The notes beneath the pieces are model-generated. The model ran no database searches and was not told the DNA's origin. It was given only the letters and a program-made list of their open reading frames with translations. A stretch of DNA of 64,000 nucleotides from the NCBI GenBank assembly GCA_963169105.1, contig OY720640.1:117538085-117602084 (forward strand), given 5' to 3'. The DNA comes from Ceriagrion tenellum (Eukaryota; Arthropoda; Insecta; Odonata; Coenagrionidae). The translations under genes and the position numbers were made by a program. This document shows positions 1-10,711 of this stretch, piece by piece. The number at the start of each line of letters is the position of its first letter. Position 1 is the stretch's first letter.

Positions 1-90
1 GTAAATAGTATCTACTTCGGAGTTTGGAGGTCTATAAAAAGAGCAAACATGTTGTTGTTGTTGTGTCCTATTGTTTTGTTGTTTAATTGT

Positions 91-498
91 TCACCATACG
101 CTTTCTATTACATTGTCGGTTATTTCGTGAGCGGTGCTGTGTAAATGTGATTTAACCGCTAGAAAAACTCCGCCACCTGTTCTATCGCGTCTGTAGATTT
201 TATATCCTGGCGGGAAAACTTCGCTGTCGCTTATATCCTCCACAAGCCAGCTCTCTGTTCCTATGACTACATCTGCGTCCTGAAATATATGCTCGATTTC
301 TGCGCGCTTGTTTTTTACGCTACGACAATTAACTACGAAAAAGTTAATGTCATATTTCGTAAGGTGAGAGTCGGTTGGTCCTTTTTCAAGCTTACGTGTA
401 TTAGGTTGACGATTTACACTGGGAGTCCTAATTATACCTGATATAATATCTTTCTCCGGATTACGCGATTTGGAAATATTTCCGCTATTTTCCGGCAT
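91..498 (-). pseudogene. CR1-like non-LTR ORF2 fragment, start of the endonuclease
   Basis: A 135-codon reading frame carries the opening of an APE-type endonuclease: a VNCRSVKNK block, then VIGTESWL and YRRDRTGGGVFLAV, in the order expected for motifs around the first catalytic Asn and Glu. The NCRS..NK start is typical of the CR1/L2/Jockey side of the non-LTR tree and differs from the QWNCNGF start of the I-like elements in this window. The frame ends in a stop right after the Trp at the end of this block, and no RT of the same type follows to the left. It is therefore a 3'-broken remnant. The clade call is from motif style only. Confidence 0.55.
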
Positions 499-566
499 AA
501 CCGCGCCTAAGTTTACTTTGATGTGGAGGTTTTCGCAAAGTTGATTTCCTCGGAGGCTACGTTTGA

Positions 567-785
567 TTAATTTTTTACGAATCCCACTAGATGACCTGCC
601 CTCTTGTCTAAAAAATACCTGCAGTGCTCATAAATCCTACGAGCCACCCGTTCAGACGCCTCTTTGGTGTAATGCACCCCAGACGAGTTAAGGGGAGCCC
701 GGCGTGATCTAAGCACCGGCCGAAGATCAACGAATTCTGCCCCAAGGCTCACACAGAATTCCCACAGCCTCTTGTTGATACTAAG
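567..785 (-). pseudogene. C-terminal end of a CR1-like ORF1, SGNH-hydrolase-like
   Basis: About 72 codons ending at 567, some 70 nt before the start of the endonuclease frame. The segment has a VDLRPVL block followed by SSGVHYTKEASERVARRIYEH, which resembles the last block of SGNH/GDSL hydrolases (usually DGVHLT), found in ORF1 of CR1-type elements. The Asp of the DxxH dyad appears to be Ser here. Order and spacing (hydrolase-like end, short gap, endonuclease start) match an ORF1-ORF2 junction. At about 786 the reading frame runs directly into the RT of a different, I-like element, so the apparent 121-codon ORF over this region is a chimera made by insertion or deletion. Confidence 0.42.
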
Positions 786-2385
786 GATGGATGATGTCCT
801 AAATGCCCCTGTAGCCAATCGCAGGCCCGCGTTATGTACAGTAGTTAGTGGTCGTAAATAAGATCGACCGGAGGAATAGACGAACGCACCGTAGTTGAGT
901 TTTGATCGAACTAAAGATCGGTATAGTAGCAAAATGGTGTGGCGGTCTGCCCCCCATGAGGTATGACTTAGAAAACGTACAATGTTTAAAACTCAAACAT
1001 TTGTTTCTTAGGTTATTTATATGGTCCCGCAAGTTTGATCGACGGTCAAAGTCCATCCCTAAAAATCGAACCGCGTCAGCAAAAGGTAGATTATCGTGTC
1101 CCAAACGTAGTGTTGGTGCTGGGTGAACACCTCTAAGTCAGTGGAAATGAACATATTTTGTTTTCTCTTTAGAAAAACGAAAACCATTCACTTCTGACCA
1201 TGCATGAAGCTTGTTGAGCGTAAGTTGTATTTGTCTGGTGGCAGTTGTTAGCTTCGAAGGCCGGCAAAGATCCTATCACTGGTGTTCGAATGCATTCAAC
1301 AACGTCATTTATGTCGATGGCAAATAGCGTAACGCTCAGAACGGAGCCTTGGGGGACTCCGTTCTCCTGACAGGGCCCCGGTGGCGGCGGGGTAATGTCC
1401 TCGCCTGCTAACCCGAGGGTCGCCGGTTCGACTGGGTAGAATATTATCTGCCCAGGACATGGGTGTTTGTGTCTCGTCCGTTGTTACTGTTATCCACCCG
1501 ACGTAAATTGGCACATTGTGCTGTATTCGGGATAGTGAAGATAGATAAAATACAAAAGTAAGGTCGTGAGAGGTGTTTTTCGATTCGACCTTTAAATGTT
1601 CAATCATTTACAATTTTTTTAATAAAAACGGGCAAGTTTCCTTTAAAACCCCAACTGTGTAATGTTTTGAGAATTTTATATCGCCATACTCGATCGTACG
1701 CTTTTTCAAGGTCGAAGAAAACAGCCACATGTTGACGGAGAAGGAAGGCTTCCTGGATAAAATTGTCACTACTGACAAGGTGGTCGATGGTTGATCTGCC
1801 TCTTCTAAAACTGCACTGGATGTGGGAAAGAAGGTTTCACCTCTCCAGACACCAAATTAGTCGACGATTAACTATTCTTTCCATAATTTTGCAAAGCCCA
1901 CTTGTCAAGGAGATCCGTCTATAGTTTTTTGCATCGCTTCTAACTTTTCCTTGCTTGGGGATTGGAACAATCACAGACTCCCGCCATGATCTTGGAAAGC
2001 TACCATCGCTCCATATTTGGTTTATCGTGTGGAGGACGTTGCACAATGCCGATTCGGGGATATTCCGGATGAAGGCATTGTGAATTCCGGCTAATCCAGG
2101 GGAGCCGTTTCGTGAGTCAGCTATTGAAGACTTCAATTCCCGTATGGAGAATGGGTCATTGTAGTCCGCTGAGGTGTTTGTCATTAGGAATTTTAATGGT
2201 GATGCCTCGGAAAGAACCTTTATGATCTTGAATTTTGAGCCATAGTTCGAGCTACTGGTGACCTTTGCTAGCAGAGTGCCGTAGGCCTCAGGAATGGTAG
2301 AAGAAGAAATGATTTGGCCATCTATTTCAAGGGCTACTATGCCATCCTCAGAAATAGAACCGGAGATACTTTTAACTTCAAGATC
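786..2385 (-). pseudogene. decayed I-like ORF2 fragment (copy 0), RT region
   Basis: Translated in several frames, this stretch gives the RT of the same family as the five full-length copies: fingers around 1837-2184 (SPGLAGIHNAFIRNIP, SWRESVIVPIPKQGK, RRISLTSGLCKIMERIVNRR), the PQGSVLS block near 1350, and the thumb (YGAFVYSSGRSYLRPLT, HNAGLRLATGAFRTS) near 790-930. It has many frameshifts and is far more diverged than copies 1-5. The endonuclease and RNase H are missing. It is interrupted at 1371-1605 by a SINE-like insert that also removed about 80 bp. It ends at about 2385 against an RLE-type element piece and at 786 against a CR1-like piece. Confidence 0.75.
1371..1605 (+). mobile_element. 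probable tRNA-derived SINE
   Basis: The head reads like a tRNA gene: a GGTGGCGGCGGGGTAAT stretch in the A-box position, CTCGCCTGCTAACCCGAGGG resembling an anticodon arm, and GGTTCGACT matching a Pol III B box. The 3' acceptor half does not pair as in a real tRNA, and about 170 bp of unrelated sequence with a T-rich end follows. It lies in the RT of copy 0 between sequence for GVPQGSVLS and sequence for the preceding RT block, with about 80 bp of the element lost. No target duplication was found, so the edges are approximate. Confidence 0.5.
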
Positions 2386-3190
2386 AAGTTCGAGCCTGGT
2401 AGATCAAGCTCGAGCCGTCGTCACCTGTCTCTACGGTGTTGTCTACTGCGACATCCTCGTGCACCTGCCGGAAGTGGTCTTCCACCACCTCCCTGGGGAT
2501 GTTGCAGTAGGGAGACCTCTGCTCCAGGATTTCCTGCATCGCCCTCCTTGGGTGACTGCGGTACAGCTTCTGGATCCTCGCAGCCGCCTGGGGGTCGTAC
2601 TCTGGCCGTCGTGGGGTTGGTCGCGTCCGGGGTTGAACCGCCGAGGGGTACCTGGAACGAGAGGGAGGGGGCCTTTCTGCCACTTGTGGCCAACGCGATG
2701 AACTCCTCTACCACAGCCTCAAAAATTTCCCAGGGCTGACCGACGGTGTCGGCCAACCTGGTGAGTCACCTCTTCTCCTCCTCATTTGTAGGTGGCTCAG
2801 GAGGCTGTGGTGCGTCCTCAGGTGGTGGATGGGCGTCTTCCGTCAGCGGCGTCGTCTCGTCCTCCTCTTCTCCTGGCAGGTGTTCGGCCGTGGGGGATGG
2901 GACCCCACCCCTCTCGGTTGGCGTCTGGTTCTTCCTCGGCGGCCTTGGCGTCCAGCTCTTCCCGGATTGCGGGAATCTCGGGTGGGGCCGGACGCCGCTG
3001 TGCTGCCGCCTCGTGGTTACTCAGCCCTCGGCGAGTGGGGCAGGACCACTCGCAGTGCCTGCACCGGAAGCGGTATTCGCTGGTCGCCTCCTTGCGCAGG
3101 CCATCCTTCAGGCATGGATGAGTGGACGGCTTCCTTCCAATTTCATTCGCACACTCTGCACACATTCACACTCACCAAGCCTCCCACGCC
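2386..3190 (-). pseudogene. 5' fragment of an RLE-type (R2/NeSL-like) non-LTR element
   Basis: Two minus-strand frames, 3165-2818 and 2683-2384, look like the N-terminal part of an element with a restriction-like endonuclease. The first has Cys/His groups (CAECANEIGR...HPC, then FRCRHCEWSCPTRRGLSNH, a C2H2-like finger) and a Pro/Arg/Glu-rich linker. The second has YDPQAAARIQKLYRSHPRRA and VVEDHFRQVHEDVAVD. The last block recurs as VEEHFRKVHEDVAVD at about 49.14-49.17 kb, at the start of the RT part of a related element. A frameshift separates the two frames. The RT and endonuclease are absent, so only the 5' half is kept. R2/NeSL-like is inferred from the finger plus the link to the 46.6-49.2 kb copy. 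Confidence 0.55.
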
Positions 3191-4290
3191 ATGCTGCATT
3201 TATTAATCGGAATATAAAACTGCAAAAATACGTTTCATATAATTTGTTACTTGAATTAATGTACATATCTGAGTGAATATCGAATGACTTAAAGTTTAAG
3301 AGCGGTAAAAGAAAAAGGACATATTTTTCTTGTTTCAAGCTCCGCTGGAGAAGATAATATTCATGTCACCGCTGGGATCCCCCTAGCTTAACCATTCGTG
3401 ACAGCCTTTCCGGAGATACTTAAAATAGCTTGCCCATTTCATGGTTTTTCAGAATTTATTTAGGTCCAAGATGAAAAGTAAAGTAACGGCAAAGCGATAC
3501 AAAACTATACCTATGCGTTAACCAGGCTTCTAAGTTAACCAAATGTAGGTGATTCAGGTTTCTCTTAATGTTATTTTAGTGCTTGTTTACGTGAAGAATT
3601 GGAATCGATTCAGATACTATTTGCATTATGTAAATGGAATTTCAAGGAAGATTACGCATGGAAGATAATCATCAATGCCGAAGGAAATAAAAACCTTGTA
3701 TGCAATTTCATGACGCCAATTCCAGATTTAATTGAGATTATTTTCAACAGCTAATCAAATATGGGCAGAAGAGCTGCTCTCTTTTTTCATTAGTTTTTTA
3801 GTTGTACGTTATTATGAGGAGTCCGCAGTAATAAGTGAATATAAGTATAGTTCCGACGCATCGGGGGTAATGGTCGGTAAATGACCACCTATGACGGCGC
3901 CGCGCTGTCGACACGGAAGACCGGTGGCGCTATCGGCGGCGCGCCGTACATAATACATCGGCGGCGGCGCACAGGTATACTCCAGACCCCGCACCCTACC
4001 CTGAACTCGCTTCCTCACCTAGGCATGTGGATTAGGGTGGTTCGAAAAAACGCTTTTCTCGCTAATTTTGATTTTTGTGCAGGGTTGAGGCTTTCCACTC
4101 TAACCTGACAAAAAAATGAGTTTTTACTCACATTTTCAGAAATTATCGACTTTTTAATGGTTTTTTCTCCATATTTCTTGAAATAGTTTTTTTTTTTTAA
4201 TTTTTACTCTCACCAGGAGTAATACAAAATAGTTCAATTAACACAATTCAGTTGATATATAAGGAATATTTGACGTAAAATTTTTATCCT
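3191..4290. other. intergenic, no gene recognised
   Basis: AT-rich sequence with a short GC-rich island near 3890-3970. An ATTAGGGTGGTTCGAAAAAA stretch at about 4031, followed by T-rich sequence, looks like part of an old repeat, but I could not find a second end or a duplication. No coding sequence or RNA gene is supported here. Confidence 0.4.
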
Positions 4291-4584
4291 CCGTCTCAGA
4301 ATCCTTATTCGACTCTACGATCGAAGCTTATAGAACGTCTGTCAGCCTCTGAGGAGCGACGCGTTCGCCGGTTACTGTCGGACGAGGTCCTCGGCGATCG
4401 CGAGCTTTCCCAATACTTGCGGAATCTTCGCTGCCTCGCCGGAACGACCGCTCTTCCGGATAGCCTCTTCCGGCAGCTGTGGCCGAGTCGATTGCCCCCG
4501 CACGTACCCCTGGACAAGCTGTCGGAGCTCGCTGAAAAGATCATCGAGGAGTCAACTCCTCATATGGCTGTCCATGCTGTTTGA
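4291..4584 (+). pseudogene. Ty3/gypsy gag fragment
   Basis: A 97-codon frame without a start, ending TGA at 4582-4584. It contains PYSTLRSKLIERLSASEE, RRVRRLLSDEVLGDRELSQ, YLRNLRCLAG, FRQLWPSRLP and LDKLSELAEKIIEE, in that order. These are the blocks of the capsid-like region of arthropod Ty3/gypsy Gag (the PY..L...LI.R.S.SE..R..QLL..EELGDRKPSQ.LR.MR.L pattern). Nothing upstream extends it, and protease and RT do not follow. The next frame (4574-4876) is a different retroelement. It is a short relic. Confidence 0.65.
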
Positions 4585-4876
4585 TGACAACCCAGAAGAA
4601 GACACCGAAGAACAGAATATAATGAGGAAAGCAGCAAACGAAGATAGTAACGGGGAAGACATGGAAGAATTCACCAATGAAGAAATCACAGACATAGTAA
4701 TGAGAAGAAAAAATGGCAAAGCCCCAGGACCAGACGGCATCAAGGCTGAAATCATGAAAAGGGCGTACTCCCGGATAAAAACACTATTACTCAGTATAAT
4801 GAATAATATACTAAAACAGGTAACTTCCCAGAGTTACCGTGCAGAGGGCAATCGACTCGGCCACCTTATTCAGTAA
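4574..4876 (+). pseudogene. Jockey/R1-type reverse transcriptase fragment
   Basis: A 100-codon frame that starts inside the gypsy gag remnant. After a Glu/Asp-rich stretch it has the first RT fingers block of non-LTR elements: FTNEEITDIVMRRKNGKAPG followed by PDGI and KAEIMKRA. Homology fades after about residue 75, shortly before the 3' end of I-like copy 1. The first 25 codons have no support as coding. The family assignment rests on one motif. Confidence 0.5.
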
Positions 4877-4943
4877 GAATTAAATGTTTTAGATACCAGA
4901 GAAGGAATAAAATCAATCGTGTTTCCAATTAAAACATTAGATT

Positions 4944-7900
4944 TTAAAGTGCCTTAAATATATCAATACATTTTAAAAATTCGACTACGCGACCGAGGGC
5001 AATAGGGTTATTGCCGAGAACTTGTTCTAGCCCACCACTGATGTGATATCTTTCTCGAAGAGCTCGGTACCTTTCACAAGCCGTCAATATGTGACTTACA
5101 CTCAATGGGCGGTCGCATTCATCACAGCGAGGTGGGATCTTCTCTTCGGTGAAGAGGTATGAGTGGGTCAGGGCACAGTGCCCTATTCTCAGTCGCGTGA
5201 TGACAACTTCCTCCCTACGACAGCTCCTGACGGAAGAAGCCCACGCCTGCGTATCTGCTTTCAGGCAGCGCAATTTATTACTCATTTGGCTCCTCCACGC
5301 GTTCTTCCTCCTCTGTGCACATATATTTTTTAGGGTAGACTTAAGGTCCTCTGCCGGTACCAGGAAAGAAAAGGCTTCGAGGTCGTTCAGGGCTTCCTTC
5401 ACCGCTGAGTCAGCCTTCTCGTTTCCGTCTATTCCCACATGCCAAGGAACCCATGAAAAGCTTACTCTTATTCCCTTTTTATTTAGAGAAAGAAGGGCAT
5501 TATGTATATCCTGAACGATAGGACTGAATGGGGAAAAGTCGGAAACTGCTTTCAAAACGCTTAAAGAGTCTGTGCAGATTATAAAAGACTTATTACAGCC
5601 ATGTATGCCGTGGATAGCCATCTTTATAGCGAACAGTTCCGCTGTGTAAACACTACACAGCGGACTGAGCTTCGCTTTCACGACTCCGTGATTAGGGGAG
5701 TATACTGCGCACGCACAGGCTGAATTGGACTTGGATCCATCCGTATATATAGGGATGGTATCCGGGTGGGAATTCAGCATTTCCTTGAACATTACCTGGT
5801 ATTCTGAATCGATGGTGGAGGATTTTTGTAACTTGCTCATTTCAAGGTAAATATCTGGCCATGGTATATTCCATGGAGCTTGGTTGGAATAACCTACCGG
5901 GTGTACTTCTGGAAGAGAGAAATTATTCTCTTCGATAAAATTGTTAATACGTACGCTTAAAGGGCGAGTGGCCCTTCTCCGTCCATTAAAATTGTTTAAA
6001 AATCTAGGGTTAAAAACAATATCGTGACATGGATGCTTTGTCATTGATAAAAGTTTTGCCACGTAGGAGGACATCAGCATGTTCCTGCGGACATACAGAG
6101 GTGGCTCTCCGGCGTCAGCATAAATGCTCAGAACCGGACTTGTCCTGAAAGCACCGGTGGCCAGCCGCAATCCAGCATTGTGAACCGCTGTCAAAGGTCT
6201 CAGGTACGACTCTCGTCCGGAGGAGTAGACGAAAGAGCCGTAGTCCAGACGAGATCTAATGAGGGCACGGTACAGTAAAAGCATCGTGGTGCGATCTGCA
6301 CCCCAGTTCGAGTTAGTTAAAACTTTTAAAATATTTAAGGCCTGACGGCATCTTTCACTTAACAGTCGTACATTTTCCCGCCAATTAAGTCGGTATCAAA
6401 TATCATACCGAGGAAACGTATTGACTCCACATATGGAAGGATTCTTCCACCCAAGCGCAGAGGTGGTGGAACATGATATCCCCGTTTTTGGTAAAAGTGA
6501 ACGCATTTTGTCTTCTCAGCTGAGAAACGGAAGCCATTGCTGCGAGACCATTTATCCAGTTTATTTAGCGTCAGTTGTATTATTCTGGCTGCACTGACGA
6601 GTTTGGACGACCGGCAGAAAGTAGCCAGGTCATCAACAAACAATGATCCCACAACCGGTGCCTTAATACAATCCACGACATCATTGATGGCGATTGCAAA
6701 GAGAGTGACACTTAAAACGGAGCCCTGGGGTACTCCGTTTTCCTGGGTGTAAAACTGTGACAAACTTTTCCCCACTCTCACTTTAAATACCCGGTCCGTT
6801 AAAAAGTTTTCAATAAAAAAGGGTAAGTTACCCCTTAAACCCCAACTGCAGCGTCTTTAAAATTTTGGGCCGCCAGACCCTATCGTATGCCTTCTCCAGA
6901 TCGAAGAAGACAGTGACGACATGTTGGCGCAAAAGAAAGGTTTCCTGGATGAAATTATCCGCTCGGACGAGATGGTCAATTGTCGATCTTCCCCGCCGAA
7001 AACCACACTGGATGTTAGCAAGTAGGTTCCTACGCTCCAACCACCAAACGAGCCGGCGATTGACCATTCTTTCCATGACCTTGCACAGGCAGCTGGTAAG
7101 AGAGATGGGTCTATAGTTGTTTGCATAGATCCTTTCCTTTCCTGGCTTTGGGATAGGGACTATTGCAGACTCTCGCCAGGATTGTGGGATAGTACCCTCC
7201 ACCCAGAGTTGGTTGAGGGTGTGGAGGACTTCCGACAATGCGGCCTCGGGAAGATTCCGGATGAACGCATTGTGGACGCCATTCATTCCTGGTGAAGAGT
7301 CCCGGGAGTCCGCAATTGCGGAGGTCAGCTCCCACGTATTGAAGCATTCATTGTAGGCAGCAATAGGACGCATACCACTGAAATTAAAATTCAGAGCGGC
7401 AGCCTCGGATCTATCTTTAATCGCTCTGAACGCTGCATCATAGTTGGCGTTACTGCAGGTCTTCGCGAGTAAACGACCAAACACTTCACATATTTCCGGC
7501 TGGGAGGCCACCATCCGGTCATCGACCTTCAATATCGAAGCGCCGTGTTCCTGACGAGAGCCGCAGATGCTACGCTCCTTCCAGACCTGTGCAAGTGGGG
7601 TTCTGTTATTTACGCCGGACACAAATTCCATCCAGGAAGCCTTCTTTGCTTCCTTCACGACTTGCCGAGCTTTGGCCCTCAAACGTCGGAAAGAGGCGAT
7701 ATTTGTTGCCTTTGGATATTTGCTAAAAATGCGCAATGCTCGCTTGCGCAATCTAATTGCATCGGCGCACTCCTCGGTCCACCACGGCACAGGGGGCAGA
7801 CGAGCGTGTCCCGAAGACCGCGGTATGCTGCAACTTGCAGCTTCAACTATTGATGATGTGAACACTTCGACGTTCCGTGATGCGTCAATAGTGGCATCGT

Positions 7901-8648
7901 GTTTAAAATGAAAATGTTTTCTAAAATTTTGCCAATCCGCTTTCCGGGTGATCCAGTTTCTTGGGGTGGCAAAAGTGTTATTAAAACTGCCCTCCTTGCG
8001 AATGAGGATGGGAAAGTGATCGCTTCCACATAGGTCTGTATGTACTGACATTCGACATTTCGTCAACTGCTAGTACACAAACAAAGGTCAATGGATGAGA
8101 ATTCTCCATTCTCCATTAAAACGAGTTTATTCCCGTTATTTAGCAAAAACATTAAAATTTCCGATAAAATTTAATAAAATCCGCCCTCTCCTGTTGCTCT
8201 GTTCCCTGGAGCTTCCCCACATACGGTCGTGGGCATTGAAATCGCCTAAAAGAATAAAAGGTTTTGGTAGCTGACGGACAAGATTCTCTAGGTTGCGTTC
8301 AGTGGCTGGTGCTCCCTCGGGAAGATAAACGTTGCACAACGTTATGGGTTCCGGGGCGTGCACAGCCACAGCTACCGCTTGAAACGGCGTATTTAATTGC
8401 ACTCGAGAGGTGTATAGGGCCTCTCGGGTGGCAACTGCCACTCTACCTTGGGCCCGGAGGCCACTGGTGTCTTCAAATCTAAAAACGTTAAAATGCTTTA
8501 AAATACCCTTGTCCGTCGTATAAAAATGAGTCTCTTGAAGACAAATGCAGGGCGGATAAAAATCGCGAATTAAAATATTCAGCTCCTCCTTATGACGATA
8601 AAAACCATTACAGTTCCACTGTAGTATAAAATTCATTAAAAATATCAA
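4944..8648 (-). pseudogene. ORF2 of I-like copy 1 (endonuclease-RT-RNase H), frameshifted
   Basis: The start at 8648 gives the APE-type endonuclease (QWNCNGFYRHKEEL, LQETHF, LLGDFNAHDRMWG). The frame is lost near 8136, where about 15 codons seen in copy 4 are damaged, and resumes at 8066 with the SDH motif. The RT follows (YRPISLTSCLCKVMERMVNR, GFRRGRSTIDHLV, FFDLEKAYDRVW, PQGSVLSVTLFAI, LFVDDLATF) with breaks near 6828-6781 and 6390. The C-terminal frame 6284-4944 holds RNase H (IYTDGSKS, YTAELFAIKMA, CTDSLS, HVGIDGNEKAD) and a CCHC-like end (CDECDRPLSVSHILTAC). The residue before the RNase H His is Trp instead of Gly. At least three frameshifts make it a pseudogene. Confidence 0.9.
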
Positions 8649-8691
8649 ATTTCAAATTTAAAACCTGAAGTCTGTATGTCCTTCGGGAGGA

Positions 8692-9857
8692 TCAGTGCCG
8701 AATACGGTCCTTCTTCCCCTTTTGTCTGGCGAGGAGGATATCCGTCTCAGAGAGATTCTCATCCTCCTCCATAGCCTCCACTGGAGATGGTGCGCGTATC
8801 CCGAACGGACCGGGAGATGGCGTTTTATCACGCCTCGGGGGCGTGGAACCAGTGGTTTTTGGCGGGGTCTTCACAGAGGAACCCGCGCTGGTGGATATAG
8901 ATTTTTCCGGCTTTGTGGCCTTATCCGGCTTGGCTAGCTCTTCTTTATCAGGGCTTTTACTACTCTCAACTTTATCTACTTTGGGGATTTCGTCGGAGAT
9001 TGTGCTACTCTGAGTGGTAGCAACGGCAGCAAAAGAACGAGAGAAGGTTGGGGCAATTAATGTTCGGTACTTTTTCCTGCCTCGAAATATGACACCTTGT
9101 CGATAGTTTTAATCTCCATGATCTTCTCGGAGGTGCACTCATTACCCTCGTGCTTATCCTTGCCACAGCGCGGGCACGTGGCCTTGCCCTCACATCTGGT
9201 AGCGATGTGGCCGAAGTGCTGGCACTGAAAGCATCGCATAGTGCTGTTGATGAATGGACGAACAGGAACCGACTCATATCCTACAAAAACCTTGTCGGGG
9301 AGTGTGTCACGTGAGAAGGTTAGTATTACAGACGTGCTGTTGATGAGCTCACCGTTACGCTTAATTTTCAGACGACGACAGTCGACAACGCCCTGAGAGG
9401 CCATTTCTCTCTTAATTTCGTCGTTGTCTACGTAAAGCAGGATATAGCTGCTAATCACTCCCCCACTGGTGTTCAGGGTACGGTGCACCTTGACCTTGAC
9501 CGGATGGTCGTGAAGTTTTTTCATGTTTAACAGTTTCGCACTCTGCTTATCGTTGGCTTTTTCAATGAGTAGTGTACCGTATCGCAGCTTCTTTGCAGAT
9601 ATTAAATCACCAGTTACGGCGGACGAGAGGACTCTACGAATGAGGAAGGTAGACACCTTTGTAAGGGTCTCACCTTCCTTTGTACTTCTCATAATAAGAT
9701 ACCGCCTACACGCGCTCTTCACATTTTCTCCCCCGCCCGTTTCCGGACGGGATTTTTTGGGTGGAGGAAGGTCGTCTTGCTCCATTGGCATAATAAATTC
9801 ATCCCCTGGGCTCCCCATCCACCACGAAGCCGCATATTTGGGACGCCACACCGCCAA
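8692..9857 (-). pseudogene. ORF1 (Gag-like) of I-like copy 1, with an internal deletion
   Basis: Frame 9857-9057 gives the nucleic-acid-binding ORF1 protein: a basic KKSRPETGGG start, a middle region around LRYGTLLIEKANDKQS, and two zinc knuckles (CFQCQHFGHIATRC and CPRCGKDKHEGNEC). The third knuckle (CVNCEGAHPVYSRDC in copy 4) is absent because an in-frame piece of about 24 codons is missing between TSE and KIMEI. Shortly after, a frameshift in the KYRT region ends the frame. The Pro/Lys-rich tail continues in another frame (8874-8692, ending GKKDRIRH). By family knowledge ORF1 coats element RNA. Confidence 0.88.
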
Positions 9858-10375
9858 CCGGTGTGGTCGCCAGGGCTACCCAAGGTATAGCACTATCGTG
9901 TAGGGGGCGTTTCGAGGTGGACCTCCAATGCATGGGCCCTCCAAACCCATACACCTTCGGCCGCCCTACACAGGACCCCGTCACCCCAAAATTCGCCATG
10001 GAAACGTGTCGATAAGCCGATTGATCAAGGTTGGCTAGATCTTGACAGCTCGTTTACAGGGGATCCAGGGCCGAAGTGGGGTATTGAACTCCGGCCCATA
10101 CCGGGCATCCGACACCCGGCTGGATGCCGAAGAACTCACCCACCAGGATCCCCTTCTCCCCCTTACGGGTCTCCGCACACGGCAAACATGCGGGTGGATC
10201 GCAGGCCAGGTGGTATGGCCGCACACAGACAGTTTACCCACAAGACTGTCCGGACTCAACCCTTGCTGGCTCTGGGGTTTGTTGTCGGGGTTTCGCCTCC
10301 CCGCCCTTTTAGTCGCCTCTTACGACAAGCAGGGATACTGTGGGAGTATTCTCCATCCCCCTACCCGCAGGGGTG
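9858..10375 (-). promoter_or_regulatory. 5' UTR / internal promoter region of copy 1
   Basis: This segment of about 520 bp precedes ORF1 and is shared, with divergence, by all five full-length copies. Because the copies are complete at this end, it must contain the element's own promoter. Near the 5' terminus, at 10312-10326, lies a small perfect stem, GTCG-CCTCTTA-CGAC, also present in copies 3, 4 and 5. No TATA box is evident. I-group elements are known to use internal TATA-less promoters; the role here is inferred from position. Confidence 0.55.
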
Positions 10376-10544
10376 TTTATAGTTTCGATTCACGGAACCG
10401 ACAGTAGGTACGAAAATCTCGGAACGAAAATACTTTTAACGAAATCCCATGGGAAGGAAAGAGGAACCGTTCCGATTTCGGTTCGGACTGGGAAAAGTTT
10501 CGTTCTCACCCTCCCTTCTATGATTCCGGCTTTCGTTCCGAGGA
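10376..10544. other. spacer between copies 1 and 2
   Basis: This sequence predates copy 2, since the 14-bp duplication of copy 2 begins at 10545. It is rich in GGAACG/CGTTCC-type words (GGAACCGACAG, GGAACGAAAA, GTTCCGATTTCGGTTCGG). A similar style recurs near 17990-18060, so it may be part of an old repeat. No gene is visible. Confidence 0.35.
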
Positions 10545-10711
10545 ATTTTTAAAGTGTAGTAGTAGTAGTATTTGGTTTATAGGGTGCGTCGACAACATGG
10601 TCATTTAGCACCACTACACGTCATGTTTATAAAACAAAAAATATATGTTACATATATTGGTATTAAAATAAAATTGTGAATATGTACTCTTAGTCAAATT
10701 TAAAATAAATT

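Larger units (their letters stand above)
4920..10375 (-). mobile_element. I-like non-LTR retrotransposon, copy 1, full length
   Basis: The element reads right to left. The 5' end at 10375 has the same GC-rich terminus as copies 2-5 (the plus strand ends in CCCCTACCCGCAGGGGTG), followed by a 5' UTR, ORF1 (9857-8692) and ORF2 (8648-4944). The 3' UTR is unlike that of copies 2-5 and has no (TAC)n tail, so the left edge (about 4.92 kb) is approximate. No target-site duplication was found. ORF2 is closest to that of copy 4, sharing for example LQKSSTIDSEYQVMF and NDVVDCIKAPV. Both ORFs carry several frameshifts, so the copy cannot make its proteins. Confidence 0.85.

Noticed and set aside
1380..1450. 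Functional tRNA gene
   Set aside because: The A and B boxes are there, but the acceptor stem does not pair and the sequence continues as a SINE body.
2294..3276. Several overlapping plus-strand ORFs of 109-176 codons
   Set aside because: GC-rich shadow frames opposite the RLE-type N-terminal fragment; no domain, skewed composition.
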